Source: Antitrichia curtipendula
Taxonomy: Eukaryota > Streptophyta > Bryopsida > Hypnales > Leucodontaceae
DNA: 64,000 nt
Assembly (NCBI GenBank): GCA_951230915.1
Contig: OX579636.1
Location: forward strand, 35,399,567-35,463,566
Direction of reading: 5' to 3'
The notes under the pieces are model-generated. The model made no database searches, was not told the origin of the DNA, and was given only the letters and a program-made list of their open reading frames with translations. This document shows, piece after piece, positions 9,748-23,016 of this stretch; positions within the stretch are counted from its first letter, which is position 1, and the number at the start of each line of letters is the position of its first letter. A program made the position numbers and the translations under genes.

Positions 9748-10853
9748 GATCCTTACGAGGGTTTGGGATTGAAGTGAAACACTAGTTCCCTTACATTCTG
9801 ATTCAAGTGGAACGGTATTTTATTGTTATGGCGATATGGAAATATAGGTTGGGATTGACAATTTTAAATGAAATAGTATCCAAGTTGTTTTGAATTCAAG
9901 CATTCCACTAGAAAATTTTATTTGTGTAATGGGATCCTTCGAGGGTTTGGGATTGAAGTGAAACACTAGTTCCCTTATGTTCTAATTCAAGTGGAACGGT
10001 ATTTTATTGTAATGGGGATATGGAAATATGGGTTGGGATTGACAATTTTAAATGAAATAGTATCCAAGTTGTTTTGAATTCAAGCATTCCACTAGAAAAT
10101 TTTATTTGTGTAATGGAATCCTTCGAAGGTTTGGGATTGAAGTGAAACACTAGTTCCCTTATGTTCTAATATAAGTGGAACGGTATTTTATTGTAATGGG
10201 GATATGGAAATATGGGTTGGGATTGACAATTTTAAATGAAATAGTATCCAAGTTGTTTTGAATTCAAGCATTCCACTAGAAAATTTTATTTGTGTAATGG
10301 GATCCTTACGAGGGTTTGGGATTGAAGTGAAACACTAGTTCCCTTACATTCTGATTGAAGTGGAACGGTATTTTATTGTTATGGCGATATGGAAATATAG
10401 GTTGGGATTGACAATTTTAAATGAAATAGTATCCAAGTTGTTTTGAATTCAAGCATTCCACTAGAAAATTTTATTTGTGTAATGGGATCCTTCGAGGGTT
10501 TGGGATTGAAGTGAAACACTAGTTCCCTTATGTTCTAATTTAAGTGGAACGGTATTTTATTGTAATGGGGATATGGAAATATGGGTTGGGATTGACAATT
10601 TTAAATGAAATAGTATCCAAGTTGTTTTGAATTCAAGCATTCCACTAGAAAATTTTATTTGTGTAATGGGATCCTACGAGGGTTTGGGATTGAAGTGAAA
10701 CACTAGTTCCGTTATTTTCTAATTCAAGTGGAACGGTATTTTATTGTAATGGTGATATGGAAATATGGGTTGGCATTGACAATTTCAAATGAAATAGTAT
10801 CCAAATTGTTTTGAATTCAAGCATTCCACTAGAAAATTTTATTTGTGTAATGG
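9748..10853 (+). repeat. Two 553-bp trimers led by a K-type monomer
   Basis: K-type monomers (CCTTACGAGG, TTACATTCTGATT, TTATGGCGATATGG, AAATATAGG) start at 9748, 10301 and 10854, exactly 553 bp apart. Each of the first two is followed by two ordinary monomers with TTATGTTCTAAT or TTATTTTCTAAT. The second and third monomers of the two trimers differ more than the K monomers do, so the spacing is regular but the trimers are not recent identical copies. Confidence 0.85.
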
Positions 10854-13800
10854 GATCCTTACGAGGGTTTGGGATTGAAGTGAAACACTAGTTCCCTTAC
10901 ATTCTAATTCAAGTGGAACGGTATTTTATAGTTATGGCGATATGGAAATATAGGTTGGGATTGACAATTTTAAATGAAATAGTATCCAAGTTGTTTTGAA
11001 TTCAAGCATTCCACTAGAAAATTTTATTTGTGTAATGGGATCCTTACGAGGGTTTGGGATTGAAGTGAAACACTAGTTCCCTTACATTCTAATTCAAGTG
11101 GAACGGTATTTTATTGTAATGGTGATATGGAAATATGGGTTGGGATTGACAATTTCAAATGAAATAGTATCCAAGTTGTTTTGAATTCAAGCATTCCACT
11201 AGAAAATTTTATTTGTGTAATGGGATCCTACGAGGGTTTGGGATTGAAGTGAAACACTAGTTCCCTTATTTTCTAATTCAAGTGGACCGGTATTTTATTA
11301 TAATGGGGATATGTAAATATGGGTTGGGATTGACAATTTCAAATGAAATAGTATCCAAGTTATTTTGAATTCAAGCATTCCCTAGAAAATTTTATCTGTG
11401 TAATGGGATCCTACGAGGGTTTGGGATTGAACTGGAATACTAGTTCCCTTATGTTCTAATTCAAGTGGAACGGTATTTTATTGTAATGGTGATATGGAAA
11501 TATGGGTTGGGATTGACAATTTTAAATGAAATAGTACCCAAGTTGTTTTGAATTCAAGCATTCCACTAGAAAATTTTATTTGTGTAATGGGATCCTACGA
11601 GGGTTTGGGATTGAAGTTAAACATTAGTTCCCTTATGTTCTAATTCAAGTGGAACGGTATTCTATTATAATGGGGATATGGAAATATAGGTTGGGATTGG
11701 CAATTCAAATGAAATAGTTTCCAAGTTGTCTTGAATTCAAGCATTCCACTAGAAAATTTTATTTGTGTAATGGGATCCTACGAGGGTTTGGGATTGAAGT
11801 CAAACACTAGTTCCCTTATGTTCTAATTCAAGTGGAACGGTATTCTATTGTAATGGGGATATGGAAATATGGGTTGGGATTGACAATTTTAAATGAAATA
11901 GTATCCAAGTTGTCTTGAATTCAAGCATTCCACTAGAAAATTTTATTTGTGTAATGGGATCCTACGAGGGTTTGGGATTGAAGTGAAACACTAGTTCCCT
12001 TATTTTCTAATTCAAGTAGACCGGTATTTTATTGTAATGGGGATATGTAAATATGGGTTGGGATTGACAATTTCAAATGAAACAGTATCCAAGTCGTTTT
12101 GAATTCAAGCATTCCACTAGAAAATTTTATTTGCGTAATGGGATCCAACAGGGGTTTGGGATTGAAGTGAAACACTAGTTCCCTTATGTTCTTATTCAAG
12201 TGGAACGGTATTGTATTGTAATGGGGATATATAAATATGGGTTGGGATTGACAATTTTAAATGAAATAGTATCCAAGTTGTTTTGAATTCAAGCATTCCA
12301 CTAGAAAATTTTATTTGTGTAATGGGATCCTTACGAGGGTTTGGGATTGAACTCAAACACTAGTTCCCTTACATTCTGATTCAAGTGGAACGGTATTTTA
12401 TTGTTATGGCGATATGGAAATATAGGTTGGGATTGACAATTTTAAATGAAATAGTATCCAAGTTGTTTTGAATTCAAGCATTCCACTAGAAAATTTTATT
12501 TGTGTAATGGGATACTTCGCGGGTTTGGGATTGAAGTGAAACACTAGTTCCCTTATTTTCTAATTCAAGTGGACGGTATTTTATTGTAATGGGGATATGT
12601 AAATATGGGTTGGGATTGACAATTTCAAATGAAATAGTATCCAAGTTGTTTTGAATTCAAGCATTCCACTAGAAAATTTTATTTGTGTAATGGGATCCTA
12701 CGCGGGTTTGAGATTGAAGTGAAACACTAGTTCCCTTAGGTTCTAATTCAAGTGGAACGGTATTTTATTATAATGGGGATATGTAAATATGGGTTGGGAT
12801 TGACAATTTCAAATGAAATAGTATCCAAGTTGTTTTGAATTCAAGCATTCCACTAGAAAATTTTATTTGTGTAATGGGATCCTACGAGGGTTTGGGATTG
12901 AAGTGAAACACTAGTTCCCTTATGTTCTAATTCAAGTGGAACGGTATTCAATTGTAATGGGGATATGGAAATATGGGTTGGGATTGACAATTTCAAATGA
13001 AATAGTATCCAAGTTGTTTTGAATTCAAGCATTCCACTAGAAAATTTTATTTGCGTAATGGGATCCTACGAGGGTTTGGGATTGAAGTGAAACACTAGTT
13101 CCCTTATGTTCTTATTCAAGTGGAACGGTATTTTATTGTAATGGGGATATGTAAATATGGATTGGGATTGACAATTTTAAATGAAATAGTATCCAAGTTG
13201 TTTTGAATTCAAGCATTCCACTAGAAAATTTTATTTGTGTAATGGGATCCTACGAGGGTTTGGGATTGAAGTGAAACACTAGTTCCCTTATGTTCTAATT
13301 CAAGTGGAACGGTATTTTATTGTAATGGGGATATGGAAATATGGGTTGGGATTGACAATTTTAAATGAAATAGTATCCAAGTTGTTTTGAATTCAAGCAT
13401 TCCACTAGAAAATTTTATTTGTGTAATGGGATCCTTACGAGGGTTTGGGATTGAAGTGAAACACTAGTTCCCTTACATTCTGATTGAAGTGGAACGGTAT
13501 TTTATTGTTATGGCGATATGTAAATATGGGTTGGGATTGACAATTTCAAATGAAATAGTATCCAAGTTGTTTTGAATTCAAGCATTCCACTAGAAAATTT
13601 TATTTGTGTAATGGGATCCTACGAGGGTTTGGGATTGAAGTGAAACACTAGTTCCCTTATGTTCTAATTCAAGTGGAACGGTATTTTATAGTAATGGGGA
13701 TTAGTAAATATGGGTTGGGATTGACAATTTTAAATGAAATAGTATCCAAGTTGATTTGAATTCAAGCATTCCACTAGAAAATTTTATTTGTGTAATGGGA

Positions 13801-14166
13801 TCCTACGAGGGTTTGGGATTGAAGTGAAACACTAGTTCCCTTATGTTCTAATTTAAGTGGAACGGTATTTTATTATAATGGGGATATGTAAATATGGGTT
13901 GGGATTGACAATTTCAAATGAAATAGTATCCAAGTTCTTTTGAATTCAAGCATTCCACTAGAAAATTTTATTTGTGTAATGGGATCCTACGAGGGTTTGG
14001 GACTGAAGTGAAACACTAGTTCCCTTATGTTCTAATTTAAGTGGAACGGTATTTTATTGTAATGGGGATATGGAAATATGGGTTGGGATTGACAATTTTA
14101 AATGAAATAGTATCCAAGTTGTTTTGAATTCAACCATTCCACTAGAAAATTTTATTTGTGTAATGG
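10854..14166 (+). repeat. Heterogeneous stretch of about 18 monomers
   Basis: K-type or part-K monomers recur at about 10854, 11039, 12326 and 13430. Single-base indels are common: CCCTAG for CCACTAG near 11380, GGACGG for GGAACGG near 12570, and one base lost in GATTGGCAATTC near 11700. The head CCAACAGGGG, abundant in the right half of the window, appears once near 12146. I see short-range similarity between neighbours but no repeated multi-monomer unit. Confidence 0.8.
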
Positions 14167-14722
14167 GATCCTTACGAGGGTTTGGGATTGAACTGGAATA
14201 CTAGTGCCCTTACTTTCTGATTCAAGTGGAACGGTATTTTATTGTTATGGGGATATGTTAATATATATGGATGGAAATGACAATTTTAAATGAAATAATA
14301 TCCAAGTTGTTTTGAATTCAAGCATTCCACTAGAAAATTTTATTTGTGTAATGGGATCCTACAAGGGTGTGGGATTGAACTGGAAAACTAGTTCCCTTAT
14401 TTTCTAATTCAAGTGGAACGGTATTTTATTGTAATGGGGATATGCATATATGGGTTGGGATTGACAATTTCAAATGAAATAGTGTCCAAGTTGTTTTGAA
14501 TTCAAGCATTCCACTAGAAAATTTTATTTGTGTAATGGGATCCTACGAGGGTTTGGGATTGAACTGGAATACTAGTTTCCTTACTTTCTGATTCAAGTGG
14601 AATGGTATTTTATTGTAATGGGGATATGTAAATATGGGTTGGGATTGACAATTTCAAATGAAATAGTATCCAAGTTGTTTTGAATTCAAGCATTCCACTA
14701 GAAAATTCTATTTGTGTAATGG

Positions 14723-15274
14723 GATCCTACGAGGGTTTGGGATTGAAGTGAAACACTAGTTCCCTTATGTTCTAATTCAAGTGGAACGGTATTTTATTGT
14801 AATGGGGATATGGAAATATGGGTTGGGATTGACAATTTCAAATGAAATAGTATCCAAGTTGTTTTGAATTCAAGCATTCCACTAGAAAATTTTGTTTGTG
14901 TAATGGGATGCTTCGAGGGTTTGAGATTGAACTCCAATACTAGTTCCCTTATTTTCTAATTCAAGTGGAACGCTATTTTATTGTAATGGGGATATGTAAA
15001 TATGGGTTGGGATTGACAATTTCAAATGAAATAGTATCCAAGTTGTTTTGAATTCAAGCATTCCACTAGAAAATTTTATTTGTGTAATGGGATCCTTACG
15101 AGGGTTCGGGATTGAACTGGAATACTAGTTCCCTTACTTTCTGATTCAAGTGGAACGGTATTTTATTTTAATGGGGATATGTTAATATGGGTTGGGATTG
15201 ACATTTTTAAATGAAATAATCTCCAAGTTGTTTTGAATTCAAGCATTCCACTAGAAAATTTTATTTCTGTAATG
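14723..15274 (+). repeat. Three-monomer segment, first copy (see 17858)
   Basis: This segment and 17858-18408 share the same unusual series: an R-like monomer preceded by GAAAATTCTATTTG, a monomer starting GATGCTTCGAGGGTTTGAG with GGAACGCTATT, then a Q monomer with CCTTACGAGGGTTCGGG. The offset is 3,135 bp, about 17 monomers. The second copy has lost one T (ACTAGTCCC) and differs at a few sites, mostly in the third monomer. Confidence 0.88.
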
Positions 15275-15827
15275 GGATCCTTCGAGGGTTTGGGATTGAA
15301 CTGGAATACTAGTTCCCTTATTTTCTGATTCAAGTGGAACGGTATTTTATTGTAATGGGGATATGTAAATATGGGTTGGGATTGACAATTTCAAATGAAA
15401 TAGTATCCAAGTTGTTTTGAATTCAAGCATTCCACTAGAAAATTTTATTTGTGTAATGGGATCCTACGAGGGTTTGGGATTGAAGTGAAACACTAGTTCC
15501 CTTATGTTCTAATTCAAGTGGAACGGTATTTTATTGTTATGGCGATATGTAAATATGGCTTGGGATTGACAATTTCAAATGAAATAGTATCCAAGTTGTT
15601 TTGAATTCAAGCATTCCACTAGAAAATTTTATTTCTGTAATGGGATCCTTCGAGGGTTTGGGATTGAACTGGAATACTAGTTCCCTTATTTTCTAATTCA
15701 AGTGGAACGGTATTTTATTGTAATGGGGATATGTAAATATGGGTTGGGATTAACAATTTCAAATGAAATAGTATCCAAGTTGTTTTGAATTCAAGCATTC
15801 CACTAGAAAATTTTATTTGTGTAATGG
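15091..15827 (+). repeat. Tetramer Q-P-R-P, 737 bp, isolated copy
   Basis: The order is Q (CCTTACGAGGGTTCGGG, ATCTCC), P (CCTTCGAGGG), R (GAAGTGAAACAC, TTATGGCGATATGTAAATATGG, CTTGGG) and P (CCTTCGAGGG). The same order with the same marks and exactly the same length recurs twice in tandem at 19332 and 20069. The next Q monomer (15828) again begins CCTTACGAGGGTTCGGG. Confidence 0.9.
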
Positions 15828-16380
15828 GATCCTTACGAGGGTTCGGGATTGAACTGGAATACTAGTTCCCTTACTTTCTGGTTCAAGTGGAGCGGTATTT
15901 TATTGTAATGGGGATATGTTAATATGGGTTGGGATTGACAATATCAAATGAAATAATATCCAAGTTGTTTTGAATTCAAGCATTCCACTAGAAAATTTTA
16001 TTTGTGTAATGGGATCCTACAAGGGTTTGGGATTGAACTGGAATACTAGTTCCCTTATTTTCTAATTCAAGTGGAACGGTATTTTATTGTAATGGGGATA
16101 TGTAAATATGGGTTGGGATTGACAATTTCAAATGAAATAGTATCCAAGTTGTTTTGAATTCAAGCATTCCACTAGAAAATTTTATTTGTGTAATGGGATC
16201 CTACGAGGGTTTGGGATTGAACTGGAATACTAGTTCCCTTACTTTCTGATTCAAGTGGAACGGTATTTTATTGTAATGGAGATATGTTAATATGGGTTGG
16301 GATTGACATTTTTAAATGAAATAATATCCAAGTTGTTTTGAATTCAAGCATTCCACTAGAAAATTTTATTTGTAAAATGG

Positions 16381-17118
16381 GATTCTTACGAGAGTTTGGG
16401 ATTGAACTCCAATACTAGTTCCCTTATTTTCTAATTCAAGTGGAACGGTATTTTATTGTAATGGTGATATTTAAATATGGGTTGGGATTGACAATTTCAA
16501 ATGAAATAGTATCCAAATTGTTTTGAATTCGAGCATTCCACTAGAAAATTTTATATGTGTAATGGGATCCTTACGAGGGTTTGGGATTGAACTGGAATAC
16601 TAGTTCCCTTACTTTCTGATTCAAGTGGAACGGTATTTTATTGTAATGGGGATATGTTAATATGGGTTGGGATTGACATTTCTAAATGAAATAATATCCA
16701 AGTTGTTTTGAATTCAAGCATTCCACTAGAAAATTTTATTTGTGTAATGGGATCCTACAAGGGTTTGGGATTGAACTGGAATACTAGTTCCCTTATTTTC
16801 TAATTCAAGTGGAACGGTATTTTATTGTAATGGGGATATGTAAATATGGGTTGGGATTGACAATTTCAAATGAAATAGTATCCAAGTTGTTTTGAATTCA
16901 AGCATTCCACTAGAAAATTTTATTTGTGTAATGGGATCCTACGAGGGTTTGGGATTGAACTGGAATACTAGTTCCCTTACTTTCTGATTCAAGTGGAACG
17001 GTATTTTATTGTAATGGAGATATCTTAATATGGGTTGGGATTGACATTTTTAAATGAAATAATATCCAAGTTGTTTTGAATTCAAGCATTCCACTAGAGA
17101 ATTTTATTTGTGTAATGG
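16381..17118 (+). repeat. Tetramer P'-Q-P-Q, 738 bp
   Basis: It starts at the P' head TTCTTACGAGAG and ends with a Q monomer carrying GAGATATCTTAATATG and ACTAGAGAATT. A second P' monomer starts at 17119. The same P' monomer, preceded by the TATCTTAAT/TAGAGAATT Q monomer, is found again at 21727 and 23017. Confidence 0.88.
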
Positions 17119-17857
17119 GATTCTTACGAGAGTTTGGGATTGAACTCCAATACTAGTTCCCTTATTTTCTAATTCAAGTGGAACGGTATTTTATTGTAAT
17201 GGGGATATTTAAATATGGGTTGGGATTGACAATTTCAAATGAAATAGTATCCAAATTGTTTTGAATTCAAGCATTCCACTAGAAAATTTTATATGTGTAA
17301 TGGGATCCTTACGAGGGTTTGGGATTGAACTGGAATACTAGTTCCCGTACTTTCTGATTCAAGTGGAACGGTATTTTATTGTAATGGGGATATGTTAATA
17401 TGGGTTGGGATTGGCATTTCTAAATGAAATAATATCCAAGTTGTTTTGAATTCAAGCATTCCACTAGAAAATTTTATTTGTGTAATGGGATCCTACGAGG
17501 GTTTGGGATTGAACTGGAATACTAGTTCCCTTATTTTCTAATTCAAGTGGAACTGTATTTTATTGTAATGGGGATATGGAAATATGGGTTGGGATTGACA
17601 ATTTCAAATGAAATAGTATCCAAGTTGTTTTGAATTCAAGCATTCCACTAGAAAATTTTATTTGTGTAATGGGATCCTTACGAGAGTTTGGGATTGAACT
17701 CCATTACTAGTTCCCTTATTTTCTAATTCAAGTGGAACTGTATTTTATTGTAATGGGGATATGGAAATATGGGTTGGGATTGACAATTTCAAATGAAATA
17801 GTATCCAAATTGTTTTGAATTCAAGCAATCCACTAGAAAATTCTATTTGTGTAATGG

Positions 17858-18408
17858 GATCCTACGAGGGTTTGGGATTGAAGTGAAACACTAGTTCCCT
17901 TATGTTCTAATTCAAGTGGAACGGTATTTTATTGTAATGGGGATATGGAAATATGGGTTGGGATTGACAATTTCAAATGAAATAGTATCCAAGTTGTTTT
18001 GAATTCAAGCATTCCACTAGAAAATTTTGTTTGTGTAATGGGATGCTTCGAGGGTTTGAGATTGAACTCCAATACTAGTCCCTTATTTTCTAATTCAAGT
18101 GGAACGCTATTTTATTGTAATGGGGATATGTAAATATGGCTTGGGATTGACAATTTCAAATGAAATAGTATCCAAGTTGTTTTGAATTCAAGCATTCCAC
18201 TAGAAAATTTTATTTGTGTAATGGGATCCTTACGAGGGTTCGGGATTGAACTGGAATACTAGTTCCCTTACTTTCTGATTCAAGTGGAGCGGTATTTTAT
18301 TGTAATGGGGATATGTTAATATGGGTTGGGATTGACATTTTTAAATGAAATAATATCCAAGTTGTTTTGAATTCAAGCATTCCACTAGAAAATTTTATTT
18401 GTGTAATG
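17858..18408 (+). repeat. Three-monomer segment, second copy (see 14723)
   Basis: It carries the same diagnostic marks as 14723-15274, including TTTTGTTTGTG before GATGCTTCG. The Q monomer here has GTGGAGCGG instead of GTGGAACGG. It shows that segments of the P/Q domain were copied over about 3.1 kb. Confidence 0.88.
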
Positions 18409-18777
18409 GGATCCTACGAGGGTTTGGGATTGAACTGGAATACTAGTTCCCTTATTTTCTAATTCAAGTGGAACGGTATTTTATTGTAACGGGGATATGG
18501 AAATATGGGTTGGGATTGACAATTTCAAATGAAATAGTATCCAAGTTGTTTTGAATTCAAGCATTCCACTAGAAAATTTTATTTGTTTAATGGGATCTTA
18601 CGAGAGTTTGGGATTGAACTCCAATACTAGTTCCCTTATTTTCTAATTCAAGTGGAACGGTATTTTATTGTAATGGGGATATGTAAATATGGGTTGGGAT
18701 TGACAATTTCAAATGAAATAGTATCCAAGTTGTTTTGAATTCAAGCATTCCACTAGAAAATTTTATTTGTGTAATGG

Positions 18778-18962
18778 GATCCTTACGAGGGTTCGGGATT
18801 GAACTGGAATACTAGTTCCCTTACTTTCTGATTCAAGTGGAGCGGTATTTTATTGTAATGGGGATATTTAAATATGGGTTGGGATTGACAATTTCAAATG
18901 AAATAGTATCCAAATTGTTTTGAATTCGAGCATTCCACTAGAAAATTTTATATGTGTAATGG
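18778..18962 (+). repeat. Chimeric Q/P' monomer
   Basis: The left part is Q (CCTTACGAGGGTTCGGG, TTACTTTCTGATTC, GTGGAGCGG). From GATATTTAAATATGGG onward it is P' (GACAATTTCAAATG, CCAAATTG, GAATTCGAGC, TTTATATG). The switch lies within TATTTTATTGTAATGGGGATAT, which is identical in both types. The simplest reading is an exchange between misaligned monomers inside this shared segment. Confidence 0.85.
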
Positions 18963-19331
18963 GATCCTTACGAGGGTTTGGGATTGAACTGGAATACTAG
19001 TTCCCTTACTTTCTGATTCAAGTGGAACGGTATTTTATTGTAATGGGGATATGTTAATATGGGTTGGGATTGACATTTCTAAATGAAATAATATCCAAGT
19101 TGTTTTGAATTCAAGCATTCCACTAGAAAATTTTATTTCTGTAATGGGATCCTTCGAGGGTTTGGGATTGAACTGGAATACTAGTTCCCTTATTTTCTAA
19201 TTCAAGTGGAACGGTATTTTATTGTAATGGGGATATGTAAATATGGGTTGGTATTGACAATTTCAAATGAAATAGTATCCAAGTTGTTTTGAATTCAAGC
19301 ATTCCACTAGAAAATTTTATTTGTGTAATGG

Positions 19332-20068
19332 GATCCTTACGAGGGTTCGGGATTGAACTGGAATACTAGTTCCCTTACTTTCTGATTCAAGTGGAACGGT
19401 ATTTTATTGTAATGGGGATATGTTAATATGGGTTGGGATTGACATTTTTAAATGAAATAATCTCCAAGTTGTTTTGAATTCAAGCATTCCACTAGAAAAT
19501 TTTATTTCTGTAATGGGATCCTTCGAGGGTTTGGGATTGAACTGGAATACTAGTTCCCTTATTTTCTAATTCAAGTGGAACGGTATTTTATTGTAATGGG
19601 GATATGTAAATATGGGTTGGGATTGACAATTTCAAATGAAATAGTATCCAAGTTGTTTTGAATTCAAGCATTCCACTAGAAAATTTTATTTGTGTAATGG
19701 GATCCTACGAGGGTTTGGAATTGAAGTGAAACACTAGTTCCCTTATGTTCTAATTCAAGTGGAACGGTATTTTATTGTTATGGCGATATGTAAATATGGG
19801 TTGGGATTGACAATTTTAAATGAAATAGTATCCAAGTTGTTTTGAATTCAAGCATTCCACTAGAAAATTTTATTTCTGTAATGGGATCCTTCGAGGGTTT
19901 GGGATTGAACTGGAATACTAGTTCCCTTATTTTCTAATTCAAGTGGAACGGTATTTTATTGTAATGGGGATATGTAAATATGGGTTGGGATTGACAATTT
20001 CAAATGAAATAGTATCCAAGTTGTTTTGAATTCAAGCATTCCACTAGAAAATTTTATTTGTGTAATGG
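19332..20068 (+). repeat. Tetramer Q-P-R-P, 737 bp, tandem copy 1
   Basis: Same order and marks as 15091-15827. The R monomer here begins GGTTTGGAATTGAAG and has GACAATTTTAAATG. It is directly followed by a second copy. Confidence 0.9.
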
Positions 20069-20805
20069 GATCCTCACGAGGGTTCGGGATTGAACTGGAA
20101 TACTAGTTCCCTTACTTTCTGATTCAAGTGGAACGGTATTTTATTGTAATGGGGATATGTTAATATGGGTTGGGATTGACATCTTTAAATGAAATAATCT
20201 CCAAGTTGTTTTGAATTCAAGCATTCCACTAGAAAATTTTATTTCTGTAATGGGATCCTTCGAGGGTTTGGGATTGAACTGGAATACTAGTTCCCTTATT
20301 TTCTAATTCAAGTGGAACGGTATTTTATTGTAATGGGGATATGGAAATATGGGTTGGGATTGACAATTTCAAATGAAATAGTATCCAAGTTGTTTTGAAT
20401 TCAAGCATTCCACTAGAAAATTTTATTTGTGTAATGGGATCCTACGAGGGTTTGGGATTGAAGTGAAACACTAGTTCCCTTATGTTCTAATTCAAGTGGA
20501 ACGGTATTTTATTGTTATGGCGATATGTAAATATGGCTTGGGATTGACAATTTCAAATGAAATAGTATCCAAGTTGTTTTGAATTCAAGCATTCCACTAG
20601 AAAATTTTATTTGTGTAATGGGATCCTTCGAGGGTTTGAGATTGAACTCCAATACTAGTTCCCTTATTTTCTAATTCAAGTGGAACGGTATTTTATTGTA
20701 ATGGGGATATGTAAATATGGGTTGGGATTGACAATTTCAAATGAAATAGTATCCAAGTTGTTTTGAATTCAAGCATTCCACTAGAAAATTTTATTTGTGT
20801 AATGG
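20069..20805 (+). repeat. Tetramer Q-P-R-P, 737 bp, tandem copy 2
   Basis: The Q head here is CCTCACGAGGGTTCGGG, and the Q body has GACATCTTTAAATG. R again carries TTATGGCGATATGTAAATATGG followed by CTTGGG, as in the copy at 15091. The fourth monomer has the GTTTGAG and AACTCCAATAC marks. A further Q begins at 20806 with TTTCTGGTTCAAG and GTGGAGCGG, nearly identical to the Q at 15828. Confidence 0.9.
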
Positions 20806-21726
20806 GATCCTTACGAGGGTTCGGGATTGAACTGGAATACTAGTTCCCTTACTTTCTGGTTCAAGTGGAGCGGTATTTTATTGTAATGGGGATATGTTAA
20901 TATGGGTTGGGATTTACATTTTTAAATGGAATAATATCCAAGTTGTTTTGAATTCAAGCATTCCACTAGAAAATTTTATTTGTGTAATGGGATCCTACAA
21001 GGGTTTGGGATTGAACTGGAATACTAGTTCCCTTATTTTCTAATTCAAGTGGAACGGTATTTTATTGTAATGGGGATATGTAAATATGGGTTGGGATTGA
21101 CAATTTCAAATGAAATAGTATCCAAGTTGTTTTGAATTCAAGCATTCCACTAGAAAATTTTATTTGTGTAATGGGATCCTACGAGGGTTTGGGATTGAAC
21201 TGGAATACTAGTTCCCTTACTTTCTGATTCAAGTGGAACGGTATTTTATTGTAATGGAGATATGTTAATATGGGTTGGGATTGACATTTTTAAATGAAAT
21301 AATATCCAAGTTGTTTTGAATTCAAGCATTCCACTAGAAAATTTTATTTGTGTAATGGGATCCTACAAGGGTTTGGGATTGAACTGGAATACTAGTTCCC
21401 TTATTTTCTAATTCAAGTGGAACGGTATTTTATTGTAATGGGGATATGTAAATATGGGTTGGGATTGACAATTTCAAATGAAATAGTATCCAAGTTGTTT
21501 TGAATTCAAGCATTCCACTAGAAAATTTTATTTGTGTAATGGGAACCTACGAGGGTTTGGGATTGAACTGGAATACTAGTTCCCTTACTTTCTGATTCAA
21601 GTGGAACGGTATTTTATTGTAATGGGGATATCTTAATATGGGTTGGGATTGACATTTTTAAATGAAATAATATCCAAGTTGTTTTGAATTCAAGCATTCC
21701 ACTAGAGAATTTTATTTGTGTAATGG

Positions 21727-23016
21727 GATTCTTACGAGAGTTTGGGATTGAACTCCAATACTAGTTCCCTTATTTTCTAATTCAAGTGGAACGGTATTTT
21801 ATTGTAATGGGGATATTTAAATATGGGTTGGGATTGACAATTTCAAATGAAATAGTATCCAAATTGTTTTGAATTCAAGCATTCCACTAGAAAATTTTAT
21901 ATGTGTAATGGGATCCTTACGAGGGTTTGGGATTGAACTGGAATACTAGTTCCCTTACTTTCTGATTCAAGTGGAACGGTATTTTATTGTAATGGGGATA
22001 TGTTAATATGGGTTGGCATTGGCATTTCTAAATGAAATAATATCCAAGTTGTTTTGAATTCAAGCATTCCACTAGAAATTTTAATTGTGTAATGGGATCC
22101 TACGAGGGTTTGGGATTGAACTGGAATACTAGTTCCCTTATTTTCTAATTCAAGTGGAACGGTATTTTATTGTAACGGGGATATGGAAATATGGGTTGGG
22201 ATTGACAATTTCAAATGAAATAGTATCCAAGTTGTTTTGAATTCAAGCATTCCACTAGAAAATTTTATTTGTGTAATGGGATCTTACGAGAGTTTGGGAT
22301 TGAACTCCAATACTAGTTCCCTTATTTTCTAATTCAAGTGGAACGGTATTTTATTGTAATGGGGATATTTAAATATGGGTTGGGATTGACAATTTCAAAT
22401 GAAATAGTATCCAAATTGTTTTGAATTCGAGCATTCCACTAGAAAATTTTATATGTGTAATGGGATCCTTACGAGGGTTGGTGGTTGAACTGGAATACTA
22501 GTTCCCTTACTTTCTGATTCAAGTGGAACGGTATTTTATTGTAATGGGGATATGTTAATATGGGTTGGGATTGACATTTCTAAATGAAATAATATCCAAG
22601 TTGTTTTGAATTCAAGCATTCCACTAGAAAATTTTATTTGTGTAATGGGATCCTACAAGGGTTTGGGATTGAACTGGAATACTAGTTCCCTTATTTTCTA
22701 ATTCAAGTGGAACGGTATTTTATTGTAATGGGGATATGTAAATATGGGTTGGGATTGACAATTTCAAATGAAATAGTATCCAAGTTGTTTTGAATTCAAG
22801 CATTCCACTACAAAATTTTATTTGTGTAATGGGATCCTACGAGGGTTTGGGATTGAACTGGAATACTAGTTCCCTTATGTTCTGATTCAAGTGGAACGGT
22901 ATTTTATTGTAATGGAGATATCTTAATATGGGTTGGGATTGACATTTTTAAATGAAATAATATCCAAGTTGTTTTGAATTCAAGCATTCCACTAGAGAAT
23001 TTTATTTGTGTAATGG
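21727..23016 (+). repeat. Seven-monomer unit between P' monomers (1,290 bp)
   Basis: The unit runs from one TTCTTACGAGAG monomer to the next; both are preceded by the TATCTTAAT/TAGAGAATT Q monomer and followed by a Q monomer. Inside are a P monomer with GTAACGGGGATATGG and a shortened ACTAGAAATTTTAATTG, a P' with GATCTTACGAGAG, and a Q with the odd head GGGTTGGTGGTTGAAC. Only the first monomer or two after 23017 follow the same order, so this is a partial duplication. Confidence 0.82.

Noticed and set aside
14260..14275. Microsatellite (TA run) at TTAATATATATGG.
   Set aside because: It is only a 3-bp expansion in one monomer, too short to count as a simple-sequence locus.
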